Shown: positions 24,000-35,335, counted from the stretch's first letter. The stretch is DNA of 64,000 nt from Molossus alvarezi (GCA_037176705.1 CM073896.1:21092708-21156707), one strand, 5' to 3'. The notes: generated from the sequence alone by a model not told the origin. Program-made: numbers and translations.

Positions 24000-24901
24000 T
24001 TTTGTTTAATGTGGTTCTATTTTTCTTCCCATTTCTTTTATTAATTACAGCAGTCCTTTTAGCATTTCTTGCAGTGCTTGTTTGGTGTTAATATATTCCC
24101 TTAGCCTTTATTTTTGTCTGGAAAGCTCCTTATTTGACCTTCTATTTTGAACTATAGCCTTGCTGGATAGAGTAGTCTTGGATTCAGAACCTTGTTTTTC
24201 ATGATCTTTATTACAACATGCCACTCTCTTCTGGTGTGTAGTGTTTCTGTTGAGTAGTTAGCTGAGAGCCTTATGGGGTTTCCTCTGTAGGTAACCTGTT
24301 GCTTATCTCTTGCTGCCTTTAGGATTCTCTCTTTGTTTTAATTTTTGGCATTTTAATTACTATGAGTCTTGGTGTGGGCCTGTTTGGGTTCTTCTTACTT
24401 GGGAGCGCTCTGTGCTTCTTGAACTTGAATCCTTCTTCCTTCACCAAGTTAGGAAAGTTTTCTGTCACTATTTCTTCAAATATATTCTCTAACACTCACC
24501 CATTTTCTTCCTCTTCAGTGACTCCTATTATGCAAATGTTATTATGTTTCCAGTTGTTCCACTGTTCTCTTAAGCTGTCTTCCTGTTTTTGAAGTGTTTT
24601 TTTCTTTTAGTTTTCTGATTGGTTGATTTTTTTCTACCCTGTTTTCTAATTCACTGATTCAGTCCTCAGCTTCCTCTGTTCTGCTTTTTAGTCCTTTCAA
24701 TATGTTCTTAATTTCTGCTATGTCATTCTTCATTTCCACTTGGTTGGTTTTCAATGTTTATCTATTTTTACTCATGGTGCTAATGTCTTTACTTATGCTG
24801 TTGAGCTTCCTCAAGATCATGGCTCTGAACTCTTGCTCTGATAATTTGCTTAGCTGCATTTTATTGATCTCATCTTCAATAGAGTTCTCTTGTTCTTTCA
24901 T
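24000..24901 (-). pseudogene. L1-B ORF1 remnant
   Basis: The start is taken at 24901 (MKEQENSIEDEINKMQL-like on the minus strand), matching L1-A ORF1. Coiled-coil, RRM-like and C-terminal segments are recognisable in several frames. Near its 3' end two TAA codons precede the ORF2 ATG, where L1-A has TCA and CAA. Confidence 0.8.
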
Positions 24902-26654
24902 TTGGAATTTGTTTTTTTTTGTTTTGTTTGTTTGTTTGTTTTACTATTTGGGTTATATCAGTGGGTTTTGGAGCCTGCCAAATTTTCCCTGTGGGTGTTG
25001 GTGTTCTGCTGTTTGTGGCTTCCTCTACTGGGTTTGGATGAGCCTGGGTGGACCCACATTAAATACCACTGTCAAGTTTTATTTTTTCTGGGTAGATTTG
25101 CAAGCACAGGAAAGGTTCAGTTATCCTCTAGCTGTTTCCTGCAGGCCAGTAGTCTCAGTTACTCAGTGCCTTGTAATGTAGCCCTGGTGTTCTGCATAAG
25201 AGGATTTCCAGAGGGTGGGATAGATGCTGGTTGTTAATGAGCCTCAATTTGCATTTCTTAGCCTCACTTGGGAAAGTCTGAATCTTTGGGGGGAGGGGGG
25301 GGTTGCTGCTTTTCCCCACAGCTCGGGGAAAGAGCACCCTGGCCACAGTTCTTTGTGGCTGTAACTCAACAAAAACTCTGAGTTTCCTCCAAATCTAGAA
25401 TGTCCTCACAGAGTTTTAGCCCAGTCTGTTCTCCCTCTGCCATAGCCCCCAGGTGAGTAGCTGTGGCTATTTTAGTGCTCTGACTTGGCTCACTGTGCTG
25501 TGGAGCAGGCTTGGTCTTTATTTCCCAAGGGCATTGCTCACAGCTAAGACTGCTGCTGTCCTTGGGCTCCCAGCCTGCAACCCTCTCGCCCCTAGGCAGA
25601 TCCTGCCAGTGTCCTGTCCTGCTGCTTTTCTGTTGCTTTTTTTCTGAGGATTTGTCTTTATTTTAGTTGTAATCCCGTTTGGTTCTGGGAGATCATCTGT
25701 GTAGCTTCTTTTCACTCCACTTCCATTTCCACTACCTCTACTCCTATCTTGTGTGCAGCTGGGTCGCACAGGCCTTTCTGGTGCCCCCATACCCTGCAGG
25801 TCCTGGGGTGTAACTGGATTGCACAGTCCTTTTGAGGACCTGGCTCTATGCCTATGTTATGGGCTGCTGGGTCACGCAGACCTTACTGGTGCTTTAGTAC
25901 AACACAGGCCCAGTGGGTAATTAGATTGGGTAGTACCGGGCTCTCTAGTGGCCCTGCACCCTGCAGTTCACATGGGCGGGCAGCTGGATCGCACCAGTCT
26001 CTCTCCAGCTCTGGCTTCCCACTGCACTTGTGAGCTACTGGACCGCACAGGCCTCTGTCGAGCCCCAGGTCCCGGCGCTGGTGGCTGGGGAGTGCTGCAG
26101 TCCTGTGGGGCTCACTCCTGCTCAGCTTTTGCTGTAGTTTTTTGGGATGGGGCTCAGCTGCCAATCTGTGCATCTGTTGCCTGGGAATGGATATCTGCTC
26201 CCTAGCCTCTGTTGCTGGGGGTATATCTGGACTCTGATCTGGCTGCTACTATGGGGGATGGTGCTGGGCTCCAGGCTGGCTGCTGCTTCCGTGAGCGGCA
26301 CCTTGGGAGCTTCACTACTGTGCTCCGGTCTGTGTTGGCACAGAGTGTCCACTGGTCCAGTGGTGCCAGGTGTGCTGGTGGGCTCTGGTTGCTGAGCCGT
26401 AGCCGCTCCCACTGCCTCCTCCCAGGGAAGACCTGGGATCTTCCAAACTGGTGGGACCTCCCCACAGCACAGGAAGAAGTGCTCTGAGGAGCTGCTTACC
26501 GCGGTAGCCGGCTGCTCCTGTCCACAGCACAGGAACCTTCTGCCTCGTGGCTCTGCACTGCTCGGGTTTGGTCGTCCACCTTCATGTCCACTCACACACT
26601 CACCCTCCCTCCGGTCCTGTCCGCTGCCATCTTCATCGAGACAATATTATTTTA

Positions 26655-26797
26655 AAGATTAGTCTTATTTTTATGGTTTTCAAAATTATGTATTTACAAT
26701 AAATGTCAGTATTTCAGGTCTAGGATTACATAGTCATGTTTAGTTGCAGGGGCTTCCAAATGTATTATCATCATTAAAGTATAATTAGCAATTTTTC
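26655..26797. other. Unassigned short spacer
   Basis: AT-rich DNA continuing the target locus of L1-B; nothing recognised. Confidence 0.5.
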
Positions 26798-27008
26798 AAA
26801 ATATACTTTTATTGATTTTTTTAGAGAGAGAGGAAGGGCGAGATAAATAGAAAGATCTCTGTGAGAGAGAAACATCCATGGGCTGCCTCCTGCATGCCCC
26901 CTACTGGAGATCAAGGCCACACCCCAGGCATGTGCCCTGACCGGGAATCAAACTGGGACCTCTCAGTCCATGGGACAAAACTAATCCACTGAGCCACACT
27001 GGCAGGGC
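26798..27008 (-). mobile_element. VES-type SINE, divergent, antisense
   Basis: T-rich tail side (TTTTATTGATTTTTTTAGAG), GA-rich body and reversed head (CCACTGAGCCACACTGGCAG, then GGC). The TGATTTTTTTAGAGAGAG tail differs from the young VES tail, so it is an older related subfamily. Confidence 0.8.
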
Positions 27009-27332
27009 ATATTGAACAATTTTAATCAAACTTTTGACTACCTAAATTTGAATATTATACCACTAGGTGGAGTTTTGGGTTTTGTATTCAAATATTTGAT
27101 ACATGCTATAGAATTTCAGAGACAAAGTATTTTACACACTTATTATAAAATCAGGCTGTGTTCACCAGTATCCTGGACTAGCTTTCTCTGAGCATGATTA
27201 GAATCTGCAATAAAATTTCACTGTACCTTGTAATTTTAATGAGTGTCATATACTAGTGGTTAGTAGTACACTCATAAACCAGAGCAATTAATTTGGAAAG
27301 GTTGCATTAATTAAATTATAAAATATTGTGAG
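27009..27332. other. Unassigned AT-rich DNA
   Basis: No gene or recognised repeat. Confidence 0.5.
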
Positions 27333-27527
27333 AGCCCTCTGGCCAGTGTGGCTCAGCTGGTTATGCATCATTCAGTTTGATTCCAATCAGGGCTCATACC
27401 AAGGTTGCAGGTTTGATCCCCAGTCAGGGTGCATAGGGAGGCAGCTGATAGGTGTTTCTCACATCAATGATTCTCTCTCCTTCTCCCGTCCTCTCTCTCT
27501 CAAGAATCAATAAAACATGTTTTTTAA
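27333..27527 (+). mobile_element. VES-type SINE, divergent
   Basis: Head GCCCTCTGGCCAGTGTGGCT, box-B-like GGTTTGATCCCC, CT-rich run, AATAAAACATG tail. It is slightly shortened in the head. Confidence 0.8.
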
Positions 27528-27530
27528 GCA

Positions 27531-28234
27531 TGTGAGAACTTGTTGAGTTTATTGTCAATCTAGAGCTAACAGGCTGGGATGAACCTTGCCTTCACTTCAT
27601 GGCTGTTTTACTGACCACTGACCTCAAGATGAAAAAACCTATTTCACTTGGTTCGTCACTGTTTGCATCAGCTAGCACACGTGGCACGTGAACCGGTAAC
27701 TTGGCCATGCCGCATCTTCACCAGAAACTGATTTAACTACACCCTATCTGGTAGAATTTCAGGAAAGTCACTCTGAGTGACTTCTCACTGGCCGGGTGTG
27801 TATCTTCGCCATCATGAAAGACGGGCAGTGCCCTTCCGTTACTTTTTTGAAGCCTCTTCTAGATCAGTTTTAAGCTTCTCTTCAGGCACCCCCCAAAGAG
27901 CTGTGCTCTGCACCTGCGCCGGTCCTTCGTACTAGCCCAGAGCAGGAACCTGGAAAGAGAAGAGGCCCCCTCTGTGCCTGTGGACGCCAGTTCAGGGGCG
28001 GCATGTAAAGCAAATAAATCTGTTCTGTGCTTGTGAGAAGAACCCACCCCTGTATAACCCAGATCACTGCAGCAGGTTGGGGAGCCCTGTTCTTCATTAG
28101 TGTGAGCTCCCTTGTGCATTAAGCTCCCCGTTCTCCTTTCCCTCCGCCTGTTTGCAGTAAACCTCTTCTGAATCTGCTTCTCCTCCTTCTCGACTTCGAT
28201 TTTGATATGGGGAAGAACCGCATCTCTGGTGACA
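27531..28234 (+). mobile_element. Candidate solo LTR of an endogenous retrovirus
   Basis: A 0.7-kb segment of balanced to GC-rich composition stands out from AT-rich flanks. It begins TGTGAGAACT and ends GGTGACA, fitting the TG...CA rule. It holds an AATAAA signal at 28013-28018 and then a pyrimidine-rich, CpG-containing segment with TTTGCAGTAAACCTCTTC, resembling an LTR R-U5 region. No internal retroviral genes follow, no primer-binding site was identified, and no clear 4-6-bp duplication is visible. A retroposed transcript or unique CpG-rich DNA remain possible. Confidence 0.42.
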
Positions 28235-30265
28235 GATGAGGCACCTGGAATCTATAAAAATGAGAATTTATTTAGAAGTCAACATTCTAGTGAAATGAGA
28301 AATTTAAACTGATGCATTTTATCCATCTTAATAAATTATTTTTTGTACACTTGTTTCATGAAGCAGATGCTTAAGCAGTTCTTCTAGGATTGTTTGTGAG
28401 CAACTTAGGAACTGAATGTGTGGCTCTGCAGTTGTGTTCCTCAACCTCAGAAAGCAGATTCTGAAAAGGAAAGTTAAAAGGTAGCTAATCTGTTTCCTAT
28501 CAGAATAAGGGAGAGGAGATTATTACCACCTGTGGTAAATGCCATCAGTTCATTTCTGATTGAAATTCCCTTTCCTATAAGTTTGCTGATTCCTTTCCCT
28601 CAGACAGAAAGTTACTAACAACTTTAAGAAGATTGAGATTGCACATTGCAGAATATCATCCTAGACTGAAGTAACACGTCAGTTTATCAATTATAAGGCA
28701 CATGGAAAGCACACCAATTCTGGGCTAACGTTTGTGTGTCCATTTCTCTCTTAACTATTCTATGTTTTATAATCCAATGCATGGACTTAATTTTATATCT
28801 TATATCTTTGGCAAAGAATAAAAAAAAAAATTAACATAGGTTAAATTTTCATATACATTACTCAACTTTTAAAGAAACAAAAGAAAAAATTACAAACATA
28901 TAGTTTAAATTATAGAAACCTTTCTAAAACTTGTATATAGTGTTGTTACTTTGTACATCTTATTTTGACATAGATATAACAACATATTGACTCAAAAAAA
29001 TATACCGAATTAGTGTCTTTGGGAAAATAGTGTAGTGGATAATGAAATCCAGAACTATTATATCCAACCCATGCATTTCTGGGCATTTCTTATATGTAGT
29101 TTCAAAAAGAGCTCCAGTTCCTAAAATTGGTTTCTTTCCTGAAATTTTCCTCCTTGAGATACAAGCAAATGAATAATGCTACTTTTTCAGAGAATGACTT
29201 TGAAATGCTCTAGGGAATGCAAATCAGGATTTATTTAGAATAAATATGAAAAGAATATACACATTAAACTTTACAAAATTCTGACTTTAATATCCATATG
29301 AAAATAAGCATTATAGCTAATACCGAGACTTTAGATGAAAATAATTATAGTTGAAACATCTCAATTTAATGGATATCTAAATAGCATACTTAAGAAGACT
29401 TGGATTTATGACTGAGCAGAATAGCAAAAACACCAATGCTAACCTGATTGCATCCATCATATTTTTGTGATAGCATCAAACTATCTTAATTTCAAAACTT
29501 TGGTTTAAAATGTTCTTGGTAACATCTCAGCATTCACACAGGCAGTTTCATAAGAGAAATTCTACAAAATTTCTACCAAATTTTTAATTGTTGAATTTTT
29601 TTCAAGGTGTTTAGGAAAAAAATATAATGAAAAGTTTCTAACGTTTTTTAAAACCAGAAAACATTAATAATACATTGATAAACGTATTACAATGAGAAAA
29701 TACTAAAACCAACCTCATTATAAATATAGGCAAAATAATCACTACTAAAAATACAGAAAAATGCTTTAATCCAGAAATGTAAACATGGTTCAATATTAAG
29801 AAATATATTAATGCAGTTTATCATATTAATGAGTCATCATAAAACTCACACAATAATTTATTTTAAAATTTATTTGGTGAAGTTTAAAAAAATAATGTGT
29901 TCTTGATTTACAAGTCCTTAATTAAATAAGAATGTATATAAAACATAGCATATTAATCATAACCTAGGGTCATACATAGTACAGTAACATACTAATTACC
30001 AATGAAGTTAGGCGGACTAAGTAGGGTTTATATTATTAATAATGAATATTCATCTGGAAAGTATAGTCAATGCAATTAGAGGAAAAAAACAATAATGTAC
30101 AGATTCCAAATTTATATATAAAAGTTAACTTCAAACATACAATGAGTTCAAAGAAAGACATGAAAGGATAGACCTCATATATAATATAAGATATAAATAA
30201 AAGTACCTTTTAAAATATTTATAATGAGCATGTATAACTTATTTAAAAATTACATATGTTTTTTT
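28235..30265. other. Unassigned AT-rich DNA
   Basis: About 2 kb with no gene or recognised repeat. Composition is strongly AT-rich, with short A runs (for example 28819-28832). Confidence 0.5.
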
Positions 30266-30278
30266 AAAAGACAATAGC

Positions 30279-32505
30279 GGACTTCCGGTCAAGATGGCGG
30301 GTAGGTAAACACGATATCTGTCCTCCCACAACCACATCAAAGTTACAACGAAACTACAGAACAACCATCATTCAAAGCCGCATGAAATCAAGCTGAAGGG
30401 AAGTCCTACAACTACGGAATTAAAGCAGCAGCCACATCCAGACAGGAAGGAGGGTGGAGGCGCGAGGGGCGGGGCGGCGGCGGTGGTGGTGGGGGCAGAT
30501 CGACGGGCTGGTCCCAAACACAAGTGTGGCGGATAAAAATCAGGAGGTTACCTCGGCTGGGCTGGGGAGGTCCTTCCTGAGGACTGAGGGGTCCCAGTCC
30601 CACACTAGGTGCCCCGCTTAGGGTTCCAGTGCCAGGAAGAGAAGTCCCCATAACTTCTGGCTGGAAAAACCAGCGGGAACTGAGGCTCAGTGAGGCTGAA
30701 GCGGCTGGAGCCCCAGGCAGCTCCTTAAAGGGCCCGCACACAAACTTATTGGACTCTCTCCCTCTAAGCTTGGAACGGAGGCAGCTCAAGGGGTGCCAGA
30801 GATATACAGGGAAGTACTGAGCTGTTTGGCACTGGAGCGAGGGCTGGAGAGGGGGCTTTCCCCGGGACAAACGTGCTGTAAGAGGCGTTTGTTCCTTTGG
30901 TGAGCCCTTCCCTGGGACAGCAGACAGCCACCATATCTGGGACTCCAGCAACCTGGCTCACACTGGTAGCCCCGCCCTGTTGACTCCCTAAGGCTCGCCA
31001 CACACAACTTTCAAGCCCACCCAAGCTGTTGCCACTTGCTTAACCATAGGATTGGCCTGACTTGGATCCTGCTTCAGGTTTTTCCTAAATTCTTTCAAAC
31101 GAACAGCATCTGGTCTCAGCGAGCCCCATAACTTTCATTAAGTAATACACTGAAACAAACACAGGGAAGCAGCCAAAATGAGGAGACAAAGAAACAGGTC
31201 CCAAATGAAAGAACAGAACAAAACCCTAATAAAAGAACTAAGCGAAATGGAGATAAACAACCTAACAGATGCTGAGTTCAAAATACTGCTTATAAGGATG
31301 CTCAATGAACTTAGTGAGAACCTCAGTGAACTTAGGGAGGGCCTCAAGAGCATAAAAAACGACCAGTTAGAAATCATGGATACACAGTTAGAATTGAAGG
31401 AGGCATTAACTGAAATAAAGAATAATTTACACAGCTTCAATAATAGAGTACATAAATCCAAGGAGCAAACCATCGATTTGGAATATAAGGAAGCAAAAAA
31501 CACCCAATCAGAACAGCAAAAAGAAAAAGGAATCCAAAAAAATGAGGATAGTGTAAGGAGCCTCTGGGACAACTTCAAGCGTGCCAACATTAGCATCTTG
31601 GGGGTGCCAGAAGGAGAAGAGGGAGAACAAGAAATCAAAAACCTGTTTGAAAGAATAATGGCAGAAAACTTTCCTAACTTGGTGAAGGAAACAGACATAC
31701 AAGTCCAGGAAGCACAGAGAGTCCCAAACAACATGAACCCCAAGACACCCACACCAAGACACATCCTCATCAATATGCAAAAGGTTCAAGACAAAGAGAG
31801 AATATTAAAAGCAGCAAGAGAAAGGCAGCTAGTTACCTACAAGGGAGTTCCCATTAGGCTGTCAGCTGATTTCTCAAAAGAAACTTTGTAGGCCAGAAGG
31901 GAGTGGCAAGAAATATTCAGAGTGATGAAAAGCAAGAACCTACAACCAAGCTTACTCTATCCTGCAAATCTGTTATTTAGAATTAATGGCCATATAAAAC
32001 TTTTCCCAGACAAGAAAAAGTTAATGGAATTCATCACTACCAAACTGTTATTGTATGAAATGATGAAGGGTCTTTTTGAAGAAAAAGATAAAATGTATGA
32101 ACAAACAAAATGGCAATGAATACATATCTATCAACAATGGAATCTACAAACAAAATGAACAGGAAGAACAGAAACATTCTCATAGATACAGAGAACATTT
32201 TGTTGGTTGCCAGATGGGAGGGGAGTTGGGGGAATGGGTGAAAAAGGTGAAGGGATTAAGAAGCACAAATTCATTGCTAGACTGACAAACCTCAAAGGGA
32301 AAGGGGTTGGGGGTGGGGGTGGGAAGAAATAAACCAAAGAACTTATATGCATAACCAATGGACACAGAGAATAGTGTGGGAAAAGGTGGGAGGGGGGCGG
32401 GAGTGGAGAGGAGGGGGTCAATGGGGGAAAAATGTGGAACATCTGTAATACATTTTACAACCAACAAAGATTTTAAAAAATAATAAAATAAATAAATAAA
32501 TAAAT
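30279..32505 (+). mobile_element. HAL1-type half-L1 (HAL1-1), full length, no ORF2
   Basis: A 2.2-kb L1-derived element: a 0.9-kb 5' region opening CTTCCGGTCAAGATGGCGGG (GC-rich at 30450-31000), ORF1, about 20-40 bases resembling the ORF2 start, then a 3' UTR (ACAGAGAACATTTTGTTGG, GGGAGGGGGGCGGGAG) and an (AAATA)n tail. A perfect 13-bp target-site duplication, AAAAGACAATAGC, lies at 30266-30278 and 32506-32518. The restored target (TTTTTT|AAAAGAC on the plus strand) is a classic L1-endonuclease TTTT/AA site. It has no reverse transcriptase, so it must use L1 proteins in trans. HAL1 elements are known in mammals; assignment here is by structure. Confidence 0.9.
31178..32119 (+). pseudogene. 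HAL1-1 ORF1, one internal TAG
   Basis: L1 ORF1p-type RNA-binding protein. The frame opens at 31178 (MRRQRNRSQMKEQNK) and is clean for 237 codons, then has a single TAG at 31889-31891, then stays open in the same frame to TGA at 32117-32119 (313 codons in total). Residues ~15-115 are leucine-heptad coiled coil (MLNELSENLSELREGLKSI). Residues ~134-205 are RRM-like (RANISILGVPEGEEGE, then ENFPNLVKE and PRHILINM). The rest is the C-terminal domain (KERILKAARERQ before the stop; LLYPANLLFRINGHIK after it). HAL1-2 has CAG at the TAG position, so the stop looks like a C-to-T change. The length is close to a typical L1 ORF1. As it stands the product lacks much of the C-terminal nucleic-acid-binding domain. 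Confidence 0.85.
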
Positions 32506-32518
32506 AAAAGACAATAGC

Positions 32519-33104
32519 TTTGGAGATCAATAAAAAGTGATATTATTGATAGCAATAAAATGAAAATACACACTGAATATTTTAACAAGAAATCTAAAAG
32601 ACTTTTGTGGTTAAAATATATAAATCTAAAAGCATTCTAAAAAACATAATAGAAGATTTAAATAAATGAAATGACATGCCTCGTGTCTGTGAAGAGCATT
32701 CATTTTAGTAAAGTAGCCATTGTCTCTAATTGAACCTGTAAACAAAATAAAAATTCAAATACTTTATTTTTTTTTATTTTTGTCTACCCCAGACTCTAAC
32801 ACTTTAGAAACTAAAACCTAGAAATGTGATTTTAAACTGTATCCTTCTTTTTCAAATATATATGTACTCTAAAAGTAAGTCACTAAACAGAGAGTTCCTG
32901 GAATAGTAATTGACAAATAAAACAATAAAAAAAAAAAAAAAAAAAAAAAAAACTTTCTGTAAGGAAACTCTAGTCTACACACATTCAAATATTAGAACAA
33001 ATGAGGAGGGGTCATCATTTAATTTAATTTCACTGACAATCCAGTGAAAACAAATCTAAAGCATAGACTCAATATTTAGTAGGCAAGTAGCAGAAAGTGG
33101 CACA
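32519..33104. other. Unassigned AT-rich DNA with poly-A run
   Basis: Nothing recognised apart from a run of about 25 A at 32927-32951, which may be an orphan retroposon tail or a simple repeat. Confidence 0.5.
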
Positions 33105-33225
33105 CTGCTTATCTTTATGATTTCCAATTTATGAACGAGGAAACTAAACTTGATTATTTAGTATTTTTTCCAGTGTTAGAGATATGATAAAAAGTATAGC
33201 TAGAAAGTGAATCCAAATAAATCTT
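33105..33225 (-). mobile_element. MIR SINE remnant, antisense
   Basis: AATTTATGAACGAGGAAACT, then ATAGCTAGAAAGTGAATCC, follows the order of the antisense MIR core. It is heavily diverged, as expected of this ancient tRNA-derived SINE. Confidence 0.5.
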
Positions 33226-34579
33226 AATCTCAAGTTTCTATTTTGTCCCTAAGCCTTTTTAGTACCTGAAGATGTGGAGATCCTCTGTATGCCAATTCCC
33301 TAAAAATCTGTATTGAGTCTACAAATAGGAGTTGGGTATACAAAAAATTTTAAGCATACAAGAAATCTTAAGTATTTCTTACTGGCTCTGCAGTATCATC
33401 AATTGATAATTCAGTTGACTCTTCACTTATATCAGAACCACTAATCCAAATTCCACCAAAATGCTCTTGAGATTTATCAGTTTGACATCACTACCCAGTC
33501 CTATTTTTATACTTGTAACTGTTAACAGGAAATGAGATACACATTGATACTAATAATGGCATCCTGCAAAAAACTCTTTCATTGCTGCTTTTTTTTTTTT
33601 TTTTTTTTTTTACTTAACAATATACTTAAGAAGATAAAAAAAAATACAGAGAAACAAATTTAATATCATGGAAGTCTCCCCACACAGAATCTTAAATAGC
33701 ACACGACTCTTCTTTGGAAAAGCAGATACAAGGTTGCAACCATTAGGAGGCCATGAAAAAGAAGACAAAGAACTTCACAAACATATAGATTTCCCCACAA
33801 AGCATTTCATCTTTGTCAGAATTTAATTTAAAACATTTCTGACATTCAATTATTCATTGTAGACAGACGCGGAATCAGATCATCTGCTGCCAAAGCTAAA
33901 TTATCAAATAGAGAGACATAAACCTGAGTGTTCTCTGCGTAACGATAGACCATAATGATAAAAAATTCTTCCTGAAGGCATCATGTACTGTAGATATTAA
34001 GAGAATCTAAAAAGGAAATGAAGTCCTAAACAAACATACTTGCAGTATATCTAAACATAGAAATATAGAAATACCTTGGGAAATAAAGTTGAAACTCTTA
34101 GAAAGATTTTAATTGGCTCTAAGTTTGATTTAATATATTTTATGTTGTTATTTTACCAGTGTCATCCATTTATTAACACCCTCTCAGACTGTCTTATTTA
34201 TTTGCATTTTATCTTGTTGACATGTTTTAATGAATATTCAAATTTGATGGATTAAAATAAATTAACAACTAAATCTAGGAATACTGCCACATACTCAGGG
34301 CGATATTATCAGGCATTAAAATGGAATCTCTTATTACCACACACGGCTTATACATGGTGTTTCCCAAACCACAACCTGATATTCTACTAATCCAGAGGCT
34401 ATAATCTTCACTTTATACAGCTTTATCTAGCTGTATAACTTTATCTTGCTACTTATAACACTTAGGTCCAATCTGCACTGTCCTCATCTTTGACCATTTG
34501 AAATATCTTAGTCACTTGATTTTATTTTAAATATCCTGGCTAGAATTATCTGCCTGCTGATAAAATAATAATTGGGGTC
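33226..34579. other. Unassigned DNA
   Basis: No gene or recognised repeat. A run of about 21 T lies at 33591-33611. Confidence 0.5.
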
Positions 34580-35335
34580 AGCAACATTTGCCTTTTCTTC
34601 CCTGCAGAGCCTGAAATAGCTGGTGGTCGTTTATTATTGGGCTCATTCCAACAATAAAGCCACGTTGCTAGCATCTCCTTGGAAGTGCCTTGTCCAAACA
34701 CATAGCACCCCAAATTTTAGGGCTGCCACCCAAGAAATAAGACCCCAAATTACCTTACTCTGATAGCCAATGAACCTTGTGTTCACAAATCCCAAAGGAC
34801 CAAAGCAAAGAAACATTTGTTCGTGGGCATGAGAGCACTCACTACTGTTTCCACCCCCACCAAGGCTCCATGCACAGGGAGCCTGCAAAAACGCCCTCTA
34901 CCGGTTTTTACAGGGTGTGTGTGGGGGCGGGGGAGGGGGTGTGATGACACATTTTACAAGCTGTCACCAGAGGACACAGTTTGCAGTTACCATGTATTAG
35001 GGGCATGTGGGGGTTCTTCCTGGAGCCCAGATGAGCTGGTGGGCACATCTCCCTTCTCCCTCTGGCTCACTTCAGTAATAAAAACAAGTTCCATTATCTC
35101 TGTGGAAGGAGCTTATCCATACATCGACTTCCCCAGTTTCCATAGTTCTCATACAAGGAGTGGTTGCCAAATCCCTGGATCTGCTTGTATTCCCCAGTCC
35201 CACAGGACTGTAGTGAACAAAGAAGCCATTTGTAAATGGGTGAAGCGCACCTCAACCCCCTACATCTCCCTGACTTGTATACATGAGGACTCAGCAAATT
35301 AAAAAAGACAGAAAGTACCATCTCTTAATTAATCC
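34580..35335 (-). other. GC-richer segment, candidate LTR
   Basis: This block is less AT-rich than its surroundings. On the minus strand it contains a TGTAAAAACC TATA-like string (complement of about 34903-34912) and an AATAAA signal (near 34635). That order could represent an LTR promoter followed by its poly(A) site. No TG...CA ends or duplication are evident. It contains a 161-codon plus-strand open frame (34817-35302) without a recognisable domain, which I do not call a gene. Confidence 0.28.

Larger units (their letters stand above)
19957..26637 (-). mobile_element. Full-length L1 (L1-B), antisense, decayed
   Basis: A 6.68-kb L1 with all parts: A-rich tail (poly-T side at 19957), 3' UTR, ORF2, ORF1 and a GC-rich 5' UTR (about 24900-26637) whose sense start carries AAGATGGCAGCGGACAGG. 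It is bounded by a perfect 17-bp target-site duplication, GAGACAATATTATTTTA (19940-19956 and 26638-26654). The restored target reads ATTTT/AAAG, an L1-endonuclease-like site. Both ORFs have many frame breaks. Two long T runs (21629-21652, 21747-21770) and a (TA)n microsatellite have expanded inside ORF2. Confidence 0.95.

Noticed and set aside
26122..26595. 157-codon frame in the L1-B 5' UTR
   Set aside because: Lies in the GC-rich L1 5' UTR, overlaps several other open frames on both strands and has no known domain.
30412..30951. 179-codon minus-strand frame in the HAL1-1 5' region as a gene
   Set aside because: Proline- and glycine-rich translation of a GC-rich 5' UTR; HAL1-2 does not keep a frame of this length, and only the shorter overlapping frame is shared.
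32076..32285. A 69-codon frame just after ORF1 in HAL1-1, matched by a near-identical frame in HAL1-2 (complement 43136-43345), as a possible new small protein
   Set aside because: It begins with TTG rather than ATG in both copies, and of the 7 nucleotide differences I counted between the copies 5 change the residue. This is what neutral drift of a recent repeat gives.
34817..35302. 161-codon plus-strand open frame as a host gene
   Set aside because: No recognisable domain, no splice or promoter context, and it lies in a GC-richer block where stops are rarer.
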